Under the pieces are notes generated by a model. The model was not told the origin of the DNA and did no database searches. It saw only the letters and a list, made by a program, of their open reading frames with translations. A program made the translations under genes and the position numbers. From contig JAQGDQ010000023.1 of NCBI GenBank assembly GCA_030141605.1, positions 124,001-188,000 on the forward strand: a DNA stretch of 64,000 nt, read 5' to 3'. Source of the DNA: Tubiluchus corallicola (lineage: Eukaryota > Priapulida > Priapulimorpha > Priapulimorphida > Tubiluchidae). This document shows, in pieces, positions 49,101-60,240 of the stretch (within the stretch, counting starts at the first letter, position 1; the number at the start of each line of letters is the position of its first letter).

Positions 49101-52100
49101 GAATAGGGCAAATGCCTGGTTTGTTCATGTTTAGTAATGGAGTGTAACAAATCTTCCCACATGCATCAAAATAGCAACATCTCTTATCTCCTGGGCATTC
49201 ACTATCACTGCTACAAAAATGAGTTGGACACTCGCTACTTTTCAACATACTGGAACTATGACAAATTCCAATTTTATTCCTTGCAACATTACAATCATAC
49301 GGCAAGTGTCGACCTTGCCGCTTTGTTCCAGGAATTGCAATGCCATTATAGGAAACACACCAAGAAGAACTGAAAATTTCATCAAACTGTAATGGTTTAT
49401 AATGGCCATTATTCAGACATTTTGACTTGGCTAGTCTTGGCAGTTCAGCACGTGTTCCTAACATGTGTAAATTTAAATTTGCTTGTTCAATTTGGCATGC
49501 GGTCAGTTCGGGTGAAACACAGACTCTTTTACAATTACGAAAAAAGCAGCACTTTTCCTCTCCTGGACAACCTGCATCCGTTCTACAAAGCTGAGATGGA
49601 CAGCTTACTTGAAGAAATTTGTCTGATCTTGGACACTTTCCTTCCTTTACATTTTCCATGCAGCTAGCCAGGTAGGGACAAAAAAGACTCCCACATTTCT
49701 TTTTGGTTAATTTGCATGTCAGTGAACCCGGGCATATAACATTGTCACATGGAGATGGTTTACAGTCACATGTAGAGCAAAGTGTTTTAGTATCTTTCAT
49801 ATATCCAAATATACATTTCTTCTTACAGTTTTCTACACTAAATTTGCAAGATTCCTGTAAACTGCTAACTACTGATATCAAGCAAACATTTCCACAAGAC
49901 ATAGTTCTACAACATTTTTGCAGTCCAGGACAATCAATATCATCAATGCAAGACTGTGATTGACACTCAACATCATTTACAAGGTTTGGGCAAGTACCAG
50001 GCTTTACACCATGATAAAACAATTTGCTACAGATAGTTCCACATTGTGCAGAGAAGCAGCATTTCTCTTCAGAGGAGCAATCTATGTCATTGTAACAGGT
50101 CTGGTTTGGACAAGAATATCCAAAGCCAATATCTGTAAAACAAATCCCGTGCCTTTCCTCCGACAATACTGGAGAAGAGCAAACACTACCGCAAGTATCA
50201 AACCAACAACATTTTTCTTTAGCTGGACAATCCTTATCAAGCTCACAAAATCGGCTTGGGCACTCAACATTGTCAAACTTACTAGGTTCATAACAATGAC
50301 CAGGCTTATTTCCATTCATCATAGCCGCATAGCACACTTTACCACACCCATCAAAATAACAGCATTTTTGCTTATCGGGACAGTTAATATCAGTACTACA
50401 ATACTTTGAAGGACACTCTAAATTCATTAATCTACTTGTATTATGGCATCTACCTGGTTTACTCTCAATTGTAATTGGAGACACACAGACATACCCACAT
50501 GCAAAAAACCTGCAACATTTTTTCTCTCCATTGCAATCATCATCAGCAGTGCATACTGCATTTGGGCACTCACTTTTGCCAATGTAATCTGGTACTGGAC
50601 AAAGTCCAAGTTTTTTTGAGCTTAACACAATGGAAGTGCAAACCTTCCCACATGCACCAATTATGCAACACTTGTGTTCAGGTAAACAATCATTATCGCT
50701 GCTGCATGACATACGTAGATGGTCAAGTGCAGAACAATTAATGTCTGGAAAATTTTCAGTGATGTTAGGACAAATACCCGGTCTCCTTATAAAAGTACTG
50801 CAATCAGAAGGTAAAATTCCCTTTTGCCTTTTAGTTCCAGGAATTGCATGACCGGATTGCAAGACACACCAAGTGAAACCATGGGCATCATGAAATTGCA
50901 AGGGACTATAGCCTGTTTGGGAACACTCTGGTCGATCAATTCCTGGATCAACTCCTAACAAGTGAAGATCAGCATTTGCTTGCTCGATTCCACATACCGT
51001 TAATGATGAAGATATGCAACTCAAACCATACTCAGGAACAGCAGTATTCAAGCGATCAGGTAAGCACCTTGTCTGAGAGCAGGTGAGCGTATAACCTAAT
51101 AAACAATTACAACTGTAATAATTTATACCATCCACACAAGTTTCATCCTTTAAACAAGGATTAGATGCACAATCATCTATATTTGTTTCACAGTAAGTGC
51201 CTGTATAACCTAGTTGACAACTACACTTAAAAGAGTTAACAAAATTTGTACATGTTGCATCATTCAAACAATGGTTAAGGTTGCAAAAATCAATGGTTTC
51301 TTCACAATTGATGCCTGTATATCCTGAGGCACAGTTACAAACATATAAATTGATACTGTCTGTGCATATTGCACCATTCAGACAAGGTTTAGATTTACAT
51401 TCATCTATATTTATTTCGCAGTTTATACCTGCGTAACCTGATACACATATACATGTAAAGGACTGCAAACTTCCCACACAGGTTGCTCCATTAAAACACA
51501 GCCCACACTCAGAGACACTTACTGGATCCTTACAAGTTGAACCTGTATAACCGAAAGCACATATACAAGAATATGAATGTCTATTATCCAAGCATGTTGC
51601 ACCATTTAAACAAGGTTTTGAATCACATTTGCCTGTATTTAATTCACAATTGTCACCACTATAACCAGGTACACACAAGCAGTGGTAAGAATTTATACTG
51701 TCAACACATGATGCACTATTTGAACACGGACTTGAGGCACATTCATCGATATTTGTCTGACAGTAAATGCCAGTATAACCAGCAGCACATATGCATCTGT
51801 ATGAATTCACATCATCTATACACATTGCTCTATTCAGACAAGGACTTGAAACACACTCATCAATGTTTACTTCACAGGTGATGCCTATGTAACCTGACAC
51901 ACAGATGCAGTTATAAGAGTTCACGTCATCCAAACACAGCGCACTATTTAAGCATGGATTTGAGGAACACTCATCAATGTTTATTTCACAGTTGATGCCT
52001 ATATAACCTGCGACACATGTACAGTTATATGAGTTAACGTCACCTAAGCATGTTGCACCATTTAAGCATGGACTAGAGGCACATTCATCAACGTTTATTC

Positions 52101-55100
52101 CACAGTTGGCACCCGAATACCCAGCCACACATGTGCAGCTGTATGAGTTTACATCATCTAAGCACACTGCACCATTCAAGCATGGACTTGAGGCACATTC
52201 ATCTACATTTATTTCACAGGTGACACCTGAATAACCAGCCACACATGTGCAGTTATATGAGTTACCGTCACCTAAGCATATTGCACCATTTAAGCATGGA
52301 CCAGAGGCACATTCATCAATGTTTATTTCACAGTTAGTTCCTGCATAGCCTGCCACACATGTGCAGTTATATGAGTTTACATCATCTAAGCATGTTGCAT
52401 CATTTAAGCATGGACTTGAGACACATTCATCAATATTTATTTCACAGTCAATGCCTGCATAACCTGCAACACATGCACAGTTATATAAGTTTACATCATC
52501 TAAGCATGTTGCATCATTTAAGCAAGGACTTGAGGCACATTCATCAATGTTCATTTCACAGTTGATGCCTGTATAACCTGCCACACATGTGCAGTTATAT
52601 GAGTTTACATCATCTAAGCATGTTGCACCATTTAAGCATGGACTTGAGGTACATTCGTTTATATTTATTTCACAGTTGGCACCTACATAACCAGCCACAC
52701 ATGTGCAGTTATATGAGTGTACATCATCTAAGCATAGTGCACCATTTAAGCATGGACTTGAGGCACATTCATCTACATTTATTTCACAGGTGACACCTGA
52801 ATAACCAGCCACACATGTACAGTTATATGAGTTACCATCACCTAAGCATATTGCACCATTTAAGCATGGACTAGAGGCACATTCATCAACGTTTATTTCA
52901 CAGTTAGTTCCTGCATGGCCTGCCACACATGTGCAGTTATATGAGTTTACATCATCTAAGCATGTTGCACCGTTTAAGCATGGACTTGAGACACATTCAT
53001 CAATATTTATTTCACAGTCAATGCCTGCATAACCTGCAACACATGCACAGTTATATGAGTTTACATCATCTAAGCACGCTGCACCATTTAAACATGGACT
53101 TGAGGCACATTCGTCAATGTTTGTTTCGCAGTTATTGCTTGCGTAACCTGCAACACATGTGCAGTTATATGAGTTAATATCATCTAAGCAAATTGCATCA
53201 TTTAAACATGGACTTGAGGCACATTCATCAATGTTTATTTCACAGCTGATGCCTGTATAACCTGCCACACATGTGCAGTTATATACGTTTANNNNNNNNN
53301 NNNNNNNNNNNNNNNNNNNNNNNNNNNTGCAGTTATATGAGTTTACATCATCTAAGCATGTTGCACCATTTAAGCATGGACTTGAGGCACATTCATCAAT
53401 GTTTATTTCACAGTTGATGCCTGTATAACCTGCCACACATGTGCAGTTATATGAGTTTACATCATCTAAGCATGTTGCATCATTTAAGCATGGACTTGAG
53501 GCACATTCATCTACATTTATTTCACAGTTGATGCCTGTATAACCGGCCATGCATGTGCAGTTATATGAGTTTACATCATCTAAGCATGTTGCACCATTTA
53601 AGCACGGACTTGAGGCACATTCATCTACATTTAATTCACAGTTGACACCTGAATAACCAGCCACACATGTGCAGTTATATGAGTCTACATCATCTAAACA
53701 TGTTGCACCATTTAAGCATGGACTTGAGGCACATTCATCAACGTTTATTTCGCAGTTCAAACCTGTATAGCCAGCCATACATGTGCAGTTATATGAGTTT
53801 ACATCATCTAAGCATGTTGCACCATTTAAGCACGGACTTGAGGCACATTCATCAATGTTTATTTCACAGTTGTTGCCTGTATAACCTGCCACACATGTGC
53901 AGTTATATGAGTTTACATCATCTAAGCATGTTGCACCATTTAAGCACGGACTTGAGGCACATTCATCTACATTTAATTCACAGTTGACACCTGAATAACC
54001 AGCCACACATGTGCAGTTATATGAGTCTACATCATCTAAACATGTTGCACCATTTAAGCATGGACTTGAGGCACATTCATCAACGTTTATTTCGCAGTTC
54101 AAACCTGTATAGCCAGCCATACATGTGCAGTTATATGAGTTTACATCATCTAAGCATGTTGCACCATTTAAGCACGGACTTGAGGCACATTCATCAATGT
54201 TTATTTCACAGTTGTTGCCTGTATAACCAGCCACACATGTGCAGTTATATGAGTTTACATCATCTAAGCATGTTGCACCATTTAAGCACGGACTTGTGGC
54301 ACATTCGTCAATGCTTATTTCACAGTTGATGCCTGTATAACCAGCCACACATGTGCAGTTATATGAGTTTACATCATCTAAGCATGTTGCACCATTTAAG
54401 CATGGACTTGAGGCACATTCATCAATGTTTATTTCACAGTTGATGCCTGTATAACCAGCCACACATGTGCAGTTATATGAGTTTACATCATCTAAGCATG
54501 TTGCACCATTTAAGCATGGACTTGAGGCACATTCATCAATGTTTATTTCACAGTTGATGCCTGTATAACCTGCCACACATGTGCAGTTATATGAGTTTAC
54601 ATCATCTAAGCATGTTGCACCATTTAAGCACGGACTTGAGGCACATTCATCTACATTTATTTCACAGTTGAAACCTGTATAACCAGCCAAACAAGTGCAG
54701 TTATATGAGTTTACATCATCTAAGCATGTTGCACCATTTAAGCATGGACTTGAGGCACATTCGTCAATGTTTGTTTCACAGTTGATGCCTGTATAACCAG
54801 CCACACATGTGCAGTTATATGAGTTTACATCATCTAAGCATGTTGCATCATTTAAACATGGACTTGAGGCACATTCATCTACATTTATTTCACAGTTGAT
54901 GCCTGTATAACCGGCCATGCATGTGCAGTTATATGAGTTTACATCATCTAAGCATGTTGCACCATTTAAGCATGGACTTGAGGCACATTCATCAATGTTT
55001 ATTTCACAGTTGTTGCCTGTATAACCTGCCACACATGTGCAGTTATATGAGTTTACATCATCTAAGCATGTTGCACCATTTAAGCATGGACTTGAGGCAC

Positions 55101-58100
55101 ATTCATCAATGTTTATTTCACAGTTGATGCCTGTATAACCTGCCACACATGTGCAGTTATATGAGTTTACATCATCTAAGCATGTTGCACCATTTAAGCA
55201 TGGACTTGAGGCACATTCATCTACATTTATTTCACAGTTGACACCTGAATAACCAGCCAAACATGTGCAGTTATATGAGTTTACATCATCTAAGCATGTT
55301 GCACCATTTAAGCATGGACTTGAGGCACATTCGTCAATGTTTGTTTCACAGTTGATGCCTGTATAACCAGCCACACATGTGCAGTTATATGAGTTTACAT
55401 CATCTAAGCATGTTGCATCATTTAAACATGGACTTGAGGCACATTCATCAATGTTTATTTCACAGTTGATGCCTGTATAACCTGCCACACATGTGCAGTT
55501 ATATGAGTTTACATCATCTAAGCATGTTGCACCATTTAAGCATGGACTTGAGGCACATTCATCAATGTTTATTTCGCAGTTGAAACCTGTATAGCCAGCC
55601 ATACATGTGCAGTTATATGAGTTTACATCATCTAAGCATGTTGCACCATTTAAGCACAGACTTGAGGCACATTCATCTACATTTATTTCACAGTTGACAC
55701 CTGAATAACCAGCCAAACATGTGCAGTTATATGAGTTTACATCATCTAAGCATGTTGCACCATTTAAACATGGACTTGAGGCACATTCGTCAATGTTTAT
55801 TTCACAGATGATGCCAGTATAACCTGCCACACATGTGCAGCTATATAAGTTTACATTATCTAAGCACGTTGCATCATTTAAGCATGGACTTGAGGCGCAT
55901 TCATCTACATTTATTTCACAGTTGATGCCTGTATAACCGGCCACACATGTGCAGTTATATGAATTTACATCATCTAAGCATGTTGCACCATTTAGGCACG
56001 GACTTGAGGCACATTCATCAATGTTTGTTTCACAGTTGATGCCTGTATAACCTGTCACACATGTGCAATTATATGAGTTTACATCATCTAAGCATGTTGC
56101 ACCATTTAAGCATGGACTTGAGACACACTCATCTACATTTATTTCACAGTTGAAACCTGAATAGCCAGCCATGCATGTGCAGTTATATGAGTTTACATCA
56201 TCTAAGCATGTTGCACCATTTAAGCACGGACTTGAGGCACATTCATCTACATTTAATTCACAGTTGACACCTGAATAACCAGCCACACATGTGCAGTTAT
56301 ATGAGTTTACATCATCTAAGCATGTTGCATCATTTAAACATGGACTTGAGGCACATTCGTCAATGTTTATTTCACAGTTGATGCCTGTATAACCTGCCAC
56401 ACATGTGCAGTTATATAAGTTTACATTATCTAAGCACGTTGCATCATTTAAGCATGGACTTGAGGCACATTCATCTACATTTATTTCACAGTTGATGCCT
56501 GTATAACCGGCCACGCATGTGCAGTTATATGAGTTTACATCATCTAAGCATGTTGCACTATTTAAGCATGGACTTGAGGCACATTCATCCACATTTATTT
56601 CACAGTTGATGCTTGTATAACCTGTCACACATGTGCAGTTATATGAGTTAACATCATCTAAGCATGTTGCACCATTTAAGCATGGACTTGAGGCACATTC
56701 ATCAATGTTTATTTCACAGTTGTTGCCTGTATAACCTGCCACACATGTGCAGTTATATGAGTTTACATCATCTAAGCATGTTGCACCATTTAAGCATGGA
56801 CTTGAGGCACATTCATCTATATTTATTTCACAGTTGGCACCTGAATAACCAGCCACACATGTGCAGTTATATGAATGTACATCATCTAAGCATGTTGCAC
56901 CATTTAAGCATGGACTTGAGGCACATTCATCTACATTTATTTCACAGTTGACACCTGAATAACCAGCCAAACATGTGCAGTTATATGAGTTTATGTCATC
57001 TAAGCAAGTTGCACCATTTAAGCATGGACTTGAGGCACATTCATCAATGTTTATTTCGCAGTTGAAACCTGTATAGCCAGCCATACATGTGCAGTTATAT
57101 GAGTTTACATCATCTAAGCATGTTGCACCATTTAAGCACGGACTTGAGGCACATTCATCTACATTTATTTCACAGTTGACACCTGAATAACCAGCCACAC
57201 ATGTGCAGTTATATGAGTTTACATCATCTAAGCATGTTGCACCATTTAAGCACGGACTTGAGGCACATTCATCTACATTTATTTCACAGTTGACACCTGA
57301 ATAACCAGCCACACATGTGCAGTTATATGAGTTTACATCATCTAAGCATGTTGCACCATTTAAGCATGGACTTGAGGCACATTCATCAATGTTTATTTCA
57401 CAGTTGTTGCCTGTATAACCTGCCACACATGTGCAGTTATATGAGTTTACATCATCTAAGCATGTTGCACCATTTAAGCATGGACTTGAGGCACATTCAT
57501 CTACATTTATTTCACAGCTGACACCTGAATAACCAGCCACACATGTGCAGTTATATGAGTTTACATCATCTAAGCATGTTGCACCATTTAAGCATGGACT
57601 TGAGGCACATTCATCAATGTTTATTTCGCAGTTGAAACCTGTATAGCCAGCCATACATGTGCAGTTATATGAGTTTACATCATCTAAGCATGTTGCACCA
57701 TTTAAGCACGGACTTGAGGCACATTCATCTACATTTATTTCACAGTTGACACCTGAATAACCAGCCAAACATGTGCAGTTATATGAGTTTACATCATCTA
57801 AGCATGTTGCACCATTTAAGCATGGACTTGAGGCACATTCTTCAATGTTTGTTTCGCAGTTGATGCCTGTATAACCTGTCACACATGTGCAATTATATGA
57901 GTTTACACCATCTAAGCATGTTGCACCATTTAAGCATGGACTTGAGGCACATTCATCAATGTTTATTTCACAGTTGATGCCTGTATAACCTGCCACACAT
58001 GTGCAGTTATATGAGTTTACATCATCTAAGCATGTTGCACCATTTAAGCATGGACTTGAGGCACATTCGTCAATGTTTGTTTCACAGTTGATGCCTGTAT

Positions 58101-60162
58101 ACCCAGCCACACATGTGCAGTTATATGAGTTTACACCATCTAAGCATGTTGCACTATTTAAGCATGGACTTGAGGCACATTCATCCACATTTATTTCACA
58201 GTTGATGCCTGTATAACCAGCCACACATGTGCAGTTATATGAGTTTACATCATCTAAGCATGTTGCATCATTTAAACATGGACTTGAGGCACATTCGTCA
58301 ATGTTTATTTCACAGTTGATGCCTGTATAACCTGCCACACATGTGCAGCTATATAAGTTTACATTATCTAAGCACGTTGCATCATTTAAGCACGGACTTG
58401 AGGCACATTCATCTACATTTATTTCACAGTTGATGCCTGTATAACCGGCCACGCATGTGCAGTTATATGAGTTTACATCATCTAAGCATGTTGCACCATT
58501 TAAGCATGGACTTGAGGCACATTCGTCAATGTTTGTTTCACAGTTGATGCCTGTATAACCTGCCACACATGTGCAGTTATATGAGTTTACATCATCTAAG
58601 CATGTTGCACCATTTAAGCATGGACTTGAGGCACATTCATCAATGTTTGTTTCACAGTTGATGCCTGTATAACCTGCCACACATGTGCAGTTATATGAGT
58701 TTACATCATCTAAGCATGTTGCACCATTTAAGCATGGACTTGAGGCACATTCATCTACATTTATTTCACAGTTGATGCCTGTATAACCGGCCATGCATGT
58801 GCAGTTATATGAGTTTACATCATCTAAGCATGTTGCACCATTTAAGCACGGACTTGAGGCACATTCATCTACATTTATTTCACAGTTGACACCTGAATAA
58901 CCAGCCAAACATGTGCAGTTATATGAGTTTACATCATCTAAGCATGTTGCACCATTTAAGCACTGACTTGAGGCACATTCATCTACATTTATTTCACAGC
59001 TGACACCTGAATAACCAGCCACACATGTGCAGTTATATGAGTTTACATCATCTAAGCATGTTGCACCATTTAAGCACGGACTTGAGGCACATTCATCTAC
59101 ATTTATTTCACAGTTGACACCTGAATAACCAGCCAAACATGTGCAGTTATATGAGTTTACATCATCTAAGCATGTTGCATCATTTAAACATGGACTTGAG
59201 GCACATTCGTCAATGTTTATTTCACAGTTGATGCCTGTATAACCTGCCACACATGTGCAGCTATATAAGTTTACATCATCTAAGCATGTTGCATCATTTA
59301 AGCACGGACTTGAGGCACATTCATCTACATTTATTTCACAGTTGATGCCTGTATAACCGGCCACGCATGTGCAGTTATATGAGTTTACATCATCTAAGCA
59401 TGTTGCACCATTTAAGCATGGACTTGAGGCACATTCGTCAATGTTTATTTCACAGTTGATGCCTGTATAACCAGCCACACATGTGCAGTTATATGAGTTT
59501 ACATCATCTAAGCACGTTGCACTATTTAAGCATGGACTTGAGGCACATTCGTCAATGTTTATTTCACAGTTGATGCCTGTATAACCTGTCACACATGTGC
59601 AGTTATATGAGTTTACATCATCTAAGCATGTTGCACCATTTAAGCATGGACTTGAGGCGCATTCATCTACATTTATTTCACAGTTGATGCCTGTATAACC
59701 TGCCACACATGCGCAGTTATATGAGTTTACATCATCTAAGCATGTTGCACCATTTAAGCATGGACCTGAGGCACATTCATCAATGTTTATTTCACAGTTG
59801 ATGCCTGTATAACCTGCCACACATGTGCAGTTATATGAGTTTACATCATCTAAGCATGTTGCACCATTTAAGCACGGACTTGAGGCACATTCATCTACAT
59901 TTATTTCACAGTTGACACCTGAATAACCAGCCAAACATGTGCAGTTATATGAGTTTACATCATCTAAGCATGTTGCACCATTTAAGCATGGACTTGAGGC
60001 ACATTCATCAATGTTTATTTCACAGTTGATACCTGTATAACCAGCCACACATGTGCAGTTATATGAGTTTACATCATCTAAGCATGTTGCATCATTTAAA
60101 CATGGACTTAGGCACATTCCGTCAATGTTTATTTCACAGTTGATGCCTGTATAACCTGCCAC
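40126..60162 (-). CDS. Giant EGF/thyroglobulin/WAP/antistasin membrane protein, main body
   Basis: This 6,678-codon uninterrupted frame is the body of one gene with 60238-62355. Order: about 80 EGF repeats (codons 1-3030), then nine thyroglobulin type-1 domains (each with ..WCV..G..(I/V)PG(T/S)K), about 45 WAP-like four-disulfide cores (pattern KPGxCP..C..D.DCP..KCC...CG.VC), nine antistasin-like segments (C.(F/Y/H)GY....LCP.C.CKPSPC) each followed by a Cys-rich piece, one transmembrane helix and a 15-residue tail rich in Lys/Arg. WAP, thyroglobulin-1 and antistasin modules inhibit serine or cysteine proteases in known proteins, so a tethered multi-headed inhibitor or matrix/adhesion role is inferred. 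No intron is needed anywhere. The apparent Met at 60162 is an accident of the indel cluster and not a true start. It contains the 36-base gap at 53292-53327. Confidence 0.93.
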   Translation of the reverse strand: MAGYTGINCEINIDGMCLSPCLNDATCLDDVNSYNCTCVAGYTGINCEINIDECASSPCLNGATCLDDVNSYNCTCLAGYSGVNCEINVDECASSPCLNGATCLDDVNSYNCTCVAGYTGINCEINIDECASGPCLNGATCLDDVNSYNCACVAGYTGINCEINVDECASSPCLNGATCLDDVNSYNCTCVTGYTGINCEINIDECASSPCLNSATCLDDVNSYNCTCVAGYTGINCEINIDECASSPCLNGATCLDDVNSYNCTCVAGYTGINCEINVDECASSPCLNDATCLDDVNLYSCTCVAGYTGINCEINIDECASSPCLNDATCLDDVNSYNCTCLAGYSGVNCEINVDECASSPCLNGATCLDDVNSYNCTCVAGYSGVSCEINVDECASSQCLNGATCLDDVNSYNCTCLAGYSGVNCEINVDECASSPCLNGATCLDDVNSYNCTCMAGYTGINCEINVDECASSPCLNGATCLDDVNSYNCTCVAGYTGINCETNIDECASSPCLNGATCLDDVNSYNCTCVAGYTGINCETNIDECASSPCLNGATCLDDVNSYNCTCVAGYTGINCEINVDECASSPCLNDATCLDNVNLYSCTCVAGYTGINCEINIDECASSPCLNDATCLDDVNSYNCTCVAGYTGINCEINVDECASSPCLNSATCLDGVNSYNCTCVAGYTGINCETNIDECASSPCLNGATCLDDVNSYNCTCVAGYTGINCEINIDECASSPCLNGATCLDGVNSYNCTCVTGYTGINCETNIEECASSPCLNGATCLDDVNSYNCTCLAGYSGVNCEINVDECASSPCLNGATCLDDVNSYNCTCMAGYTGFNCEINIDECASSPCLNGATCLDDVNSYNCTCVAGYSGVSCEINVDECASSPCLNGATCLDDVNSYNCTCVAGYTGNNCEINIDECASSPCLNGATCLDDVNSYNCTCVAGYSGVNCEINVDECASSPCLNGATCLDDVNSYNCTCVAGYSGVNCEINVDECASSPCLNGATCLDDVNSYNCTCMAGYTGFNCEINIDECASSPCLNGATCLDDINSYNCTCLAGYSGVNCEINVDECASSPCLNGATCLDDVHSYNCTCVAGYSGANCEINIDECASSPCLNGATCLDDVNSYNCTCVAGYTGNNCEINIDECASSPCLNGATCLDDVNSYNCTCVTGYTSINCEINVDECASSPCLNSATCLDDVNSYNCTCVAGYTGINCEINVDECASSPCLNDATCLDNVNLYNCTCVAGYTGINCEINIDECASSPCLNDATCLDDVNSYNCTCVAGYSGVNCELNVDECASSPCLNGATCLDDVNSYNCTCMAGYSGFNCEINVDECVSSPCLNGATCLDDVNSYNCTCVTGYTGINCETNIDECASSPCLNGATCLDDVNSYNCTCVAGYTGINCEINVDECASSPCLNDATCLDNVNLYSCTCVAGYTGIICEINIDECASSPCLNGATCLDDVNSYNCTCLAGYSGVNCEINVDECASSLCLNGATCLDDVNSYNCTCMAGYTGFNCEINIDECASSPCLNGATCLDDVNSYNCTCVAGYTGINCEINIDECASSPCLNDATCLDDVNSYNCTCVAGYTGINCETNIDECASSPCLNGATCLDDVNSYNCTCLAGYSGVNCEINVDECASSPCLNGATCLDDVNSYNCTCVAGYTGINCEINIDECASSPCLNGATCLDDVNSYNCTCVAGYTGNNCEINIDECASSPCLNGATCLDDVNSYNCTCMAGYTGINCEINVDECASSPCLNDATCLDDVNSYNCTCVAGYTGINCETNIDECASSPCLNGATCLDDVNSYNCTCLAGYTGFNCEINVDECASSPCLNGATCLDDVNSYNCTCVAGYTGINCEINIDECASSPCLNGATCLDDVNSYNCTCVAGYTGINCEINIDECASSPCLNGATCLDDVNSYNCTCVAGYTGINCEISIDECATSPCLNGATCLDDVNSYNCTCVAGYTGNNCEINIDECASSPCLNGATCLDDVNSYNCTCMAGYTGLNCEINVDECASSPCLNGATCLDDVDSYNCTCVAGYSGVNCELNVDECASSPCLNGATCLDDVNSYNCTCVAGYTGNNCEINIDECASSPCLNGATCLDDVNSYNCTCMAGYTGLNCEINVDECASSPCLNGATCLDDVDSYNCTCVAGYSGVNCELNVDECASSPCLNGATCLDDVNSYNCTCMAGYTGINCEINVDECASSPCLNDATCLDDVNSYNCTCVAGYTGINCEINIDECASSPCLNGATCLDDVNSYNCXXXXXXXXXXXXXNVYNCTCVAGYTGISCEINIDECASSPCLNDAICLDDINSYNCTCVAGYASNNCETNIDECASSPCLNGAACLDDVNSYNCACVAGYAGIDCEINIDECVSSPCLNGATCLDDVNSYNCTCVAGHAGTNCEINVDECASSPCLNGAICLGDGNSYNCTCVAGYSGVTCEINVDECASSPCLNGALCLDDVHSYNCTCVAGYVGANCEININECTSSPCLNGATCLDDVNSYNCTCVAGYTGINCEMNIDECASSPCLNDATCLDDVNLYNCACVAGYAGIDCEINIDECVSSPCLNDATCLDDVNSYNCTCVAGYAGTNCEINIDECASGPCLNGAICLGDGNSYNCTCVAGYSGVTCEINVDECASSPCLNGAVCLDDVNSYSCTCVAGYSGANCGINVDECASSPCLNGATCLGDVNSYNCTCVAGYIGINCEINIDECSSNPCLNSALCLDDVNSYNCICVSGYIGITCEVNIDECVSSPCLNRAMCIDDVNSYRCICAAGYTGIYCQTNIDECASSPCSNSASCVDSINSYHCLCVPGYSGDNCELNTGKCDSKPCLNGATCLDNRHSYSCICAFGYTGSTCKDPVSVSECGLCFNGATCVGSLQSFTCICVSGYAGINCEINIDECKSKPCLNGAICTDSINLYVCNCASGYTGINCEETIDFCNLNHCLNDATCTNFVNSFKCSCQLGYTGTYCETNIDDCASNPCLKDETCVDGINYYSCNCLLGYTLTCSQTRCLPDRLNTAVPEYGLSCISSSLTVCGIEQANADLHLLGVDPGIDRPECSQTGYSPLQFHDAHGFTWCVLQSGHAIPGTKRQKGILPSDCSTFIRRPGICPNITENFPDINCSALDHLRMSCSSDNDCLPEHKCCIIGACGKVCTSIVLSSKKLGLCPVPDYIGKSECPNAVCTADDDCNGEKKCCRFFACGYVCVSPITIESKPGRCHNTSRLMNLECPSKYCSTDINCPDKQKCCYFDGCGKVCYAAMMNGNKPGHCYEPSKFDNVECPSRFCELDKDCPAKEKCCWFDTCGSVCSSPVLSEERHGICFTDIGFGYSCPNQTCYNDIDCSSEEKCCFSAQCGTICSKLFYHGVKPGTCPNLVNDVECQSQSCIDDIDCPGLQKCCRTMSCGNVCLISVVSSLQESCKFSVENCKKKCIFGYMKDTKTLCSTCDCKPSPCDNVICPGSLTCKLTKKKCGSLFCPYLASCMENVKEGKCPRSDKFLQVSCPSQLCRTDAGCPGEEKCCFFRNCKRVCVSPELTACQIEQANLNLHMLGTRAELPRLAKSKCLNNGHYKPLQFDEIFSSSWCVSYNGIAIPGTKRQGRHLPYDCNVARNKIGICHSSSMLKSSECPTHFCSSDSECPGDKRCCYFDACGKICYTPLLNMNKPGICPILPPYNKSECQNLPQCNNDVDCLKQQKCCYFVTCGHICISPLKSTKKPGSCYRSDEFDGKSCPSTLCSFDIDCPFEEKCCYFTLCGNICYKPLILGIKPGICHDENYFYGIKCPTNMCTIDTDCYELEKCCHFSKCGNVCMKPLLSINKPGICYRYDEFDFRKCPIASCYNDIHCPAEEKCCTFRKCGNVCYKPVTVGEKPGICPSVFNGRVCPPQVCRNDLDCLGEKRCCQIFPCGQVCVIPFNSACNFSIYSCQKDCIYGYENDPETLCPTCTCKPSPCFSVKCRESQICDVVDTDCGASFCPKLAKCKRVKKAGVCPSPRLLNSSSCPVRTCSSDRECAVVELCCYFAACGSTCVIPVLTPCQIEYANARFKPSVSVISECLDNGDFKPIQKSHKTGYSWCVDKNGIPIPGSKQSPESLYIVCKFDQITDSHKCSISLDKCPKKCIHGYIVDNNTLCPTCDCKPSPCQDVICLVSQQCELVDVDCGFKFCPKLAECSNFFKPGVCPRRSAAFDSTFSGQPCVDDFECPAEERCCERVCVTPVLTACQIEQANFKLMNVISDFDNETTDIFQPNCHNKGYYNPVQINKSLGDFWCVDKDGFPVPGSKQKLELYDPVLISCHSLGNYAKLCYEANYFEKGKCPSSLCSNDSDCLVSEICCQFDACGKVCIPPLLSLNKLGICPEPAMLSESNCPPQSCSNDIYCHGSQKCCRFGHCGSVCVNPFPVVSKPGLCHNSQTFDMRICPSAHCKYDIDCPLRDKCCHFEACGKVCFTPMFTGNKKGLCPNDDKHENRECLTESCVVDDDCSGNQKCCFSELCGNICSLPIYSENKPGLCPTLTTSSARCPIQACANDIECPLEQKCCQVAGCGMVCSEPLLNVRKSGTCPDKVNITDCNNRSCNADVDCPGVQKCCTSISCGKVCSIVIGIRHQLCEVSIEDCSVKCVHGYVFDNQTLCPTCNCKPSPCNAIKCGEGEECVLVDVHCHSDFCPKLARCLVVTKVGKCPQNMTATGLPKRCVVDSQCPAEEKCCQFEKIEAVCATPMLSACQTELTIFNFRMQSMTKDLSEIYRPLCLKNGDYNPSQTHKNFSWCVTEDGVPVPGTKRSPGLLPFDCAALVEKPGICHGIVNYSSVGCPKYSCATDVDCPAEEKCCGTEHCGKVCHTSLLSINKPGVCQPPDYFDGKKCPPQPCTNDIYCKDSKKCCQFFACGQVCFDPITVVSKPGTCHVFNKLKGKDCPKQQCSSDFDCPSSMKCCVFKGCGHVCYAASMVRSTPGICSNIKTFAKCPLQLCKNDFDCSAGEKCCHSDECGNVCSVPILSLNNPGICPDFNTFYASSCPSRTCQNDIDCKFSEKCCVFNRCGTVCCTPILSGIKEGVCPVKIPNDDCFGQPCQNDVDCFGRQKCCNILSCGKICVQPARFGLNECHFKEKGCPKKCIYGYQIHNETLCPTYGCNDSPCKRIKCHRSQVCSVVDLDCDYNYCPKLPKCFDAPTKPGTCPNTYSFARNDSLHQPCNNDISCQAEERCCYFENSGWICITPILTACQVDRASALYKLLSTGKTSEMYIPQCDNNGMYSQIQIDDSTGYFWCVTLKGEPIPGTKKSLVSSSPNCAAITAKKGSCYSFQDTDLTNCSYQCNNDGDCPVNDKCCWNDECGSVCSSPLLNVNKPGICLAPHYYQKTDCPLQTCINDIDCPNLQKCCRFRECEWVCSSPLITTANKPGICYNVKNVDIVMCPPQSCSSDTECPQKEKCCWLKHCGFVCLDPIPNDPKPGVCHNFEKLRDSECPSKFCKVDSDCPDDEKCCSFIGCGNVCFKSILSVNKRGICPQSLKYKKLSCPSQFCYNDIECPLEEKCCNIGDCGSVCVMPIVSIVKSGLCPNSSSNRSCSHNSCSNDVDCPDKQKCCHFDVCGMVCTDPEYNTSLTCDVNLDDCQLSCIYGYAVNNITLCATCQCKPSPCEGVKCPPSEECRTIDFPGCGMAFCPKLGKCMPTLIQVIDTKNLLEIKGICQDFRAFEGKLCPRKKCDKDIDCGPARKCCNFSSCGMVCQVTVLTACLIEQSNVDLKLQYQDQFTANVYRPQCSSTGYYSAMQFYRGYSWCVTAEGHPIPGTKQLADSPPFDCEATRSKAGVCYNSDTFTQRDGCPVQSCQTNSDCLGDQKCCYFDVCGNVCFTPLLNINKPGLCHQPGYFSAAQCPSQSCRNDISCPSNQKCCHFVACGSVCSTPVLSLNNFVVCNDSELCEVKKSVGKSCVSHAECFGEQKCCDIQICATTCNKAVLNVSEHKGCDKSSTNLKCFGDQCDEECPKGKRCCSFKTCSSNCPTSMLSLNKEGICPAFLHPDDKFCPNKSCYNDIDCPADKKCCYLDTCGTVCYSPLMFELKPGICIDKIGLRKCPLHKCVKDSDCQGLEKCCPSARCGNVCSIPMLAGLQLCAYNIKECSLKCDFGYAVDAETLCPFCKCKHSPCEGVVCPGSQVCNTVIVKCGGISCPALVRCEDIQRNKVGTCPDSNKLTLSECPRLSCNTDVDCPAEEKCCSSKSCGRICSIPIFTKCQVEQANGDHLLLESHLLDYVHPPKCLSNGEYSPFQFHTRGGYAWCVTKQGYPIPGTKLSTDFLQATMCIQARRSNRMCRNSIEYYFDECQEHFCNHDNDCNETELCCESLRCGKVCSIPLVTGQSLCDFDETNCPTKCIFGYSVERTNLCPTCKCKPSPCKKIKCLPSQQCKAINVQCRSGVCPKLAKCFFEKVRKVGSCPSEETFTVKQCPRHFCDNDGDCVAEKKCCHFINCGSVCSAPHLTPCQVEQANFDVLSGTETRIMSEELYRPQCLSNGDYQSVQINLHSKRLWCVTSEGQKIPGTMQTSGSPFIGCSVARDVNCGVSSECAVECLHGYESHAETLCPICKCKASPCERVACPKNSQKCVLTSADCGAQVKNCPKLIKCVSLEEIGVFAGDDTGKETVEEEAPSFKKLVWIYLAAIACCFGIFCILQKKCIKRRRDTQDLD
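40174..40230 (-). other. Transmembrane helix near the C-terminus
   Basis: [19 protein letters not shown] followed by [15 protein letters not shown] and the stop. A single hydrophobic segment with a basic stop-transfer flank predicts a type I membrane protein with almost all its mass outside the cell. Cysteines at the membrane edge could be palmitoylated (inference). Confidence 0.88.
40231..51020 (-). repeat. Nine-fold supermodule array Tg1-WAP(6)-antistasin-WAP
   Basis: Thyroglobulin type-1 IPGT landmarks lie at about 50840, 49327, 47862, 47285, 45800, 44320, 42795, 41309 and 40568. Six intervals are 1.47-1.53 kb and hold six WAPs, an antistasin-like segment, a SPC..V.C....C piece and one WAP. 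The third round (47862 to 47285) has lost the six-WAP block, the eighth keeps one WAP before its antistasin segment, and the ninth has none. The array therefore arose by duplication of a ~500-residue block followed by deletions. Confidence 0.85.
53292..53327. other. Assembly gap (36 N)
   Basis: The gap lies in the EGF array at a repeat-unit junction. With 36 N the flanking units do not restore the 114-bp period, so the true length is probably different. 36 is a multiple of three and so does not disturb the frame. Confidence 0.99.
53650..54335 (-). repeat. Tandem duplication of a three-EGF block (2 x 342 bp)
   Basis: Two successive 342-bp blocks share the same order of rare variants ([31 protein letters not shown]). 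They were duplicated as a unit, most likely by unequal crossing-over. Confidence 0.85.
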
Positions 60163-60240
60163 ATGTGCAGTTATATGAGTTTACATCATCTAAGCATGTT
60201 GCATCATTTAAGCATGGACTTACACATTCATCTACATTTA
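60107..60240. other. Indel cluster splitting the giant gene
   Basis: Compared with neighbouring repeat copies on the plus strand: GACTTGAGG becomes GACTTAGG (-1), ATTCGTC becomes ATTCCGTC (+1), GCCACACATG becomes GCCACATG (-2), GACTTGAGGCAC becomes GACTTACAC (-3), and TTTATTTCAC becomes TTTATTCAC (-1). The three deletions between the two frames sum to -6, so the register is restored. Confidence 0.85.

Noticed and set aside
40235-50741. Plus-strand frames of 60-150 codons opposite the WAP region
   Set aside because: Antisense shadows of the giant gene.
51537-58216. Many plus-strand frames of the [17 protein letters not shown] type
   Set aside because: Antisense shadows of the minus-strand EGF repeats, with the same 114-bp period and no independent features.
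60160-60162. ATG at 60162 as a true start of a second gene
   Set aside because: It is created by the local loss of two bases inside an EGF unit. There is no signal peptide, and the array continues upstream in the same register.
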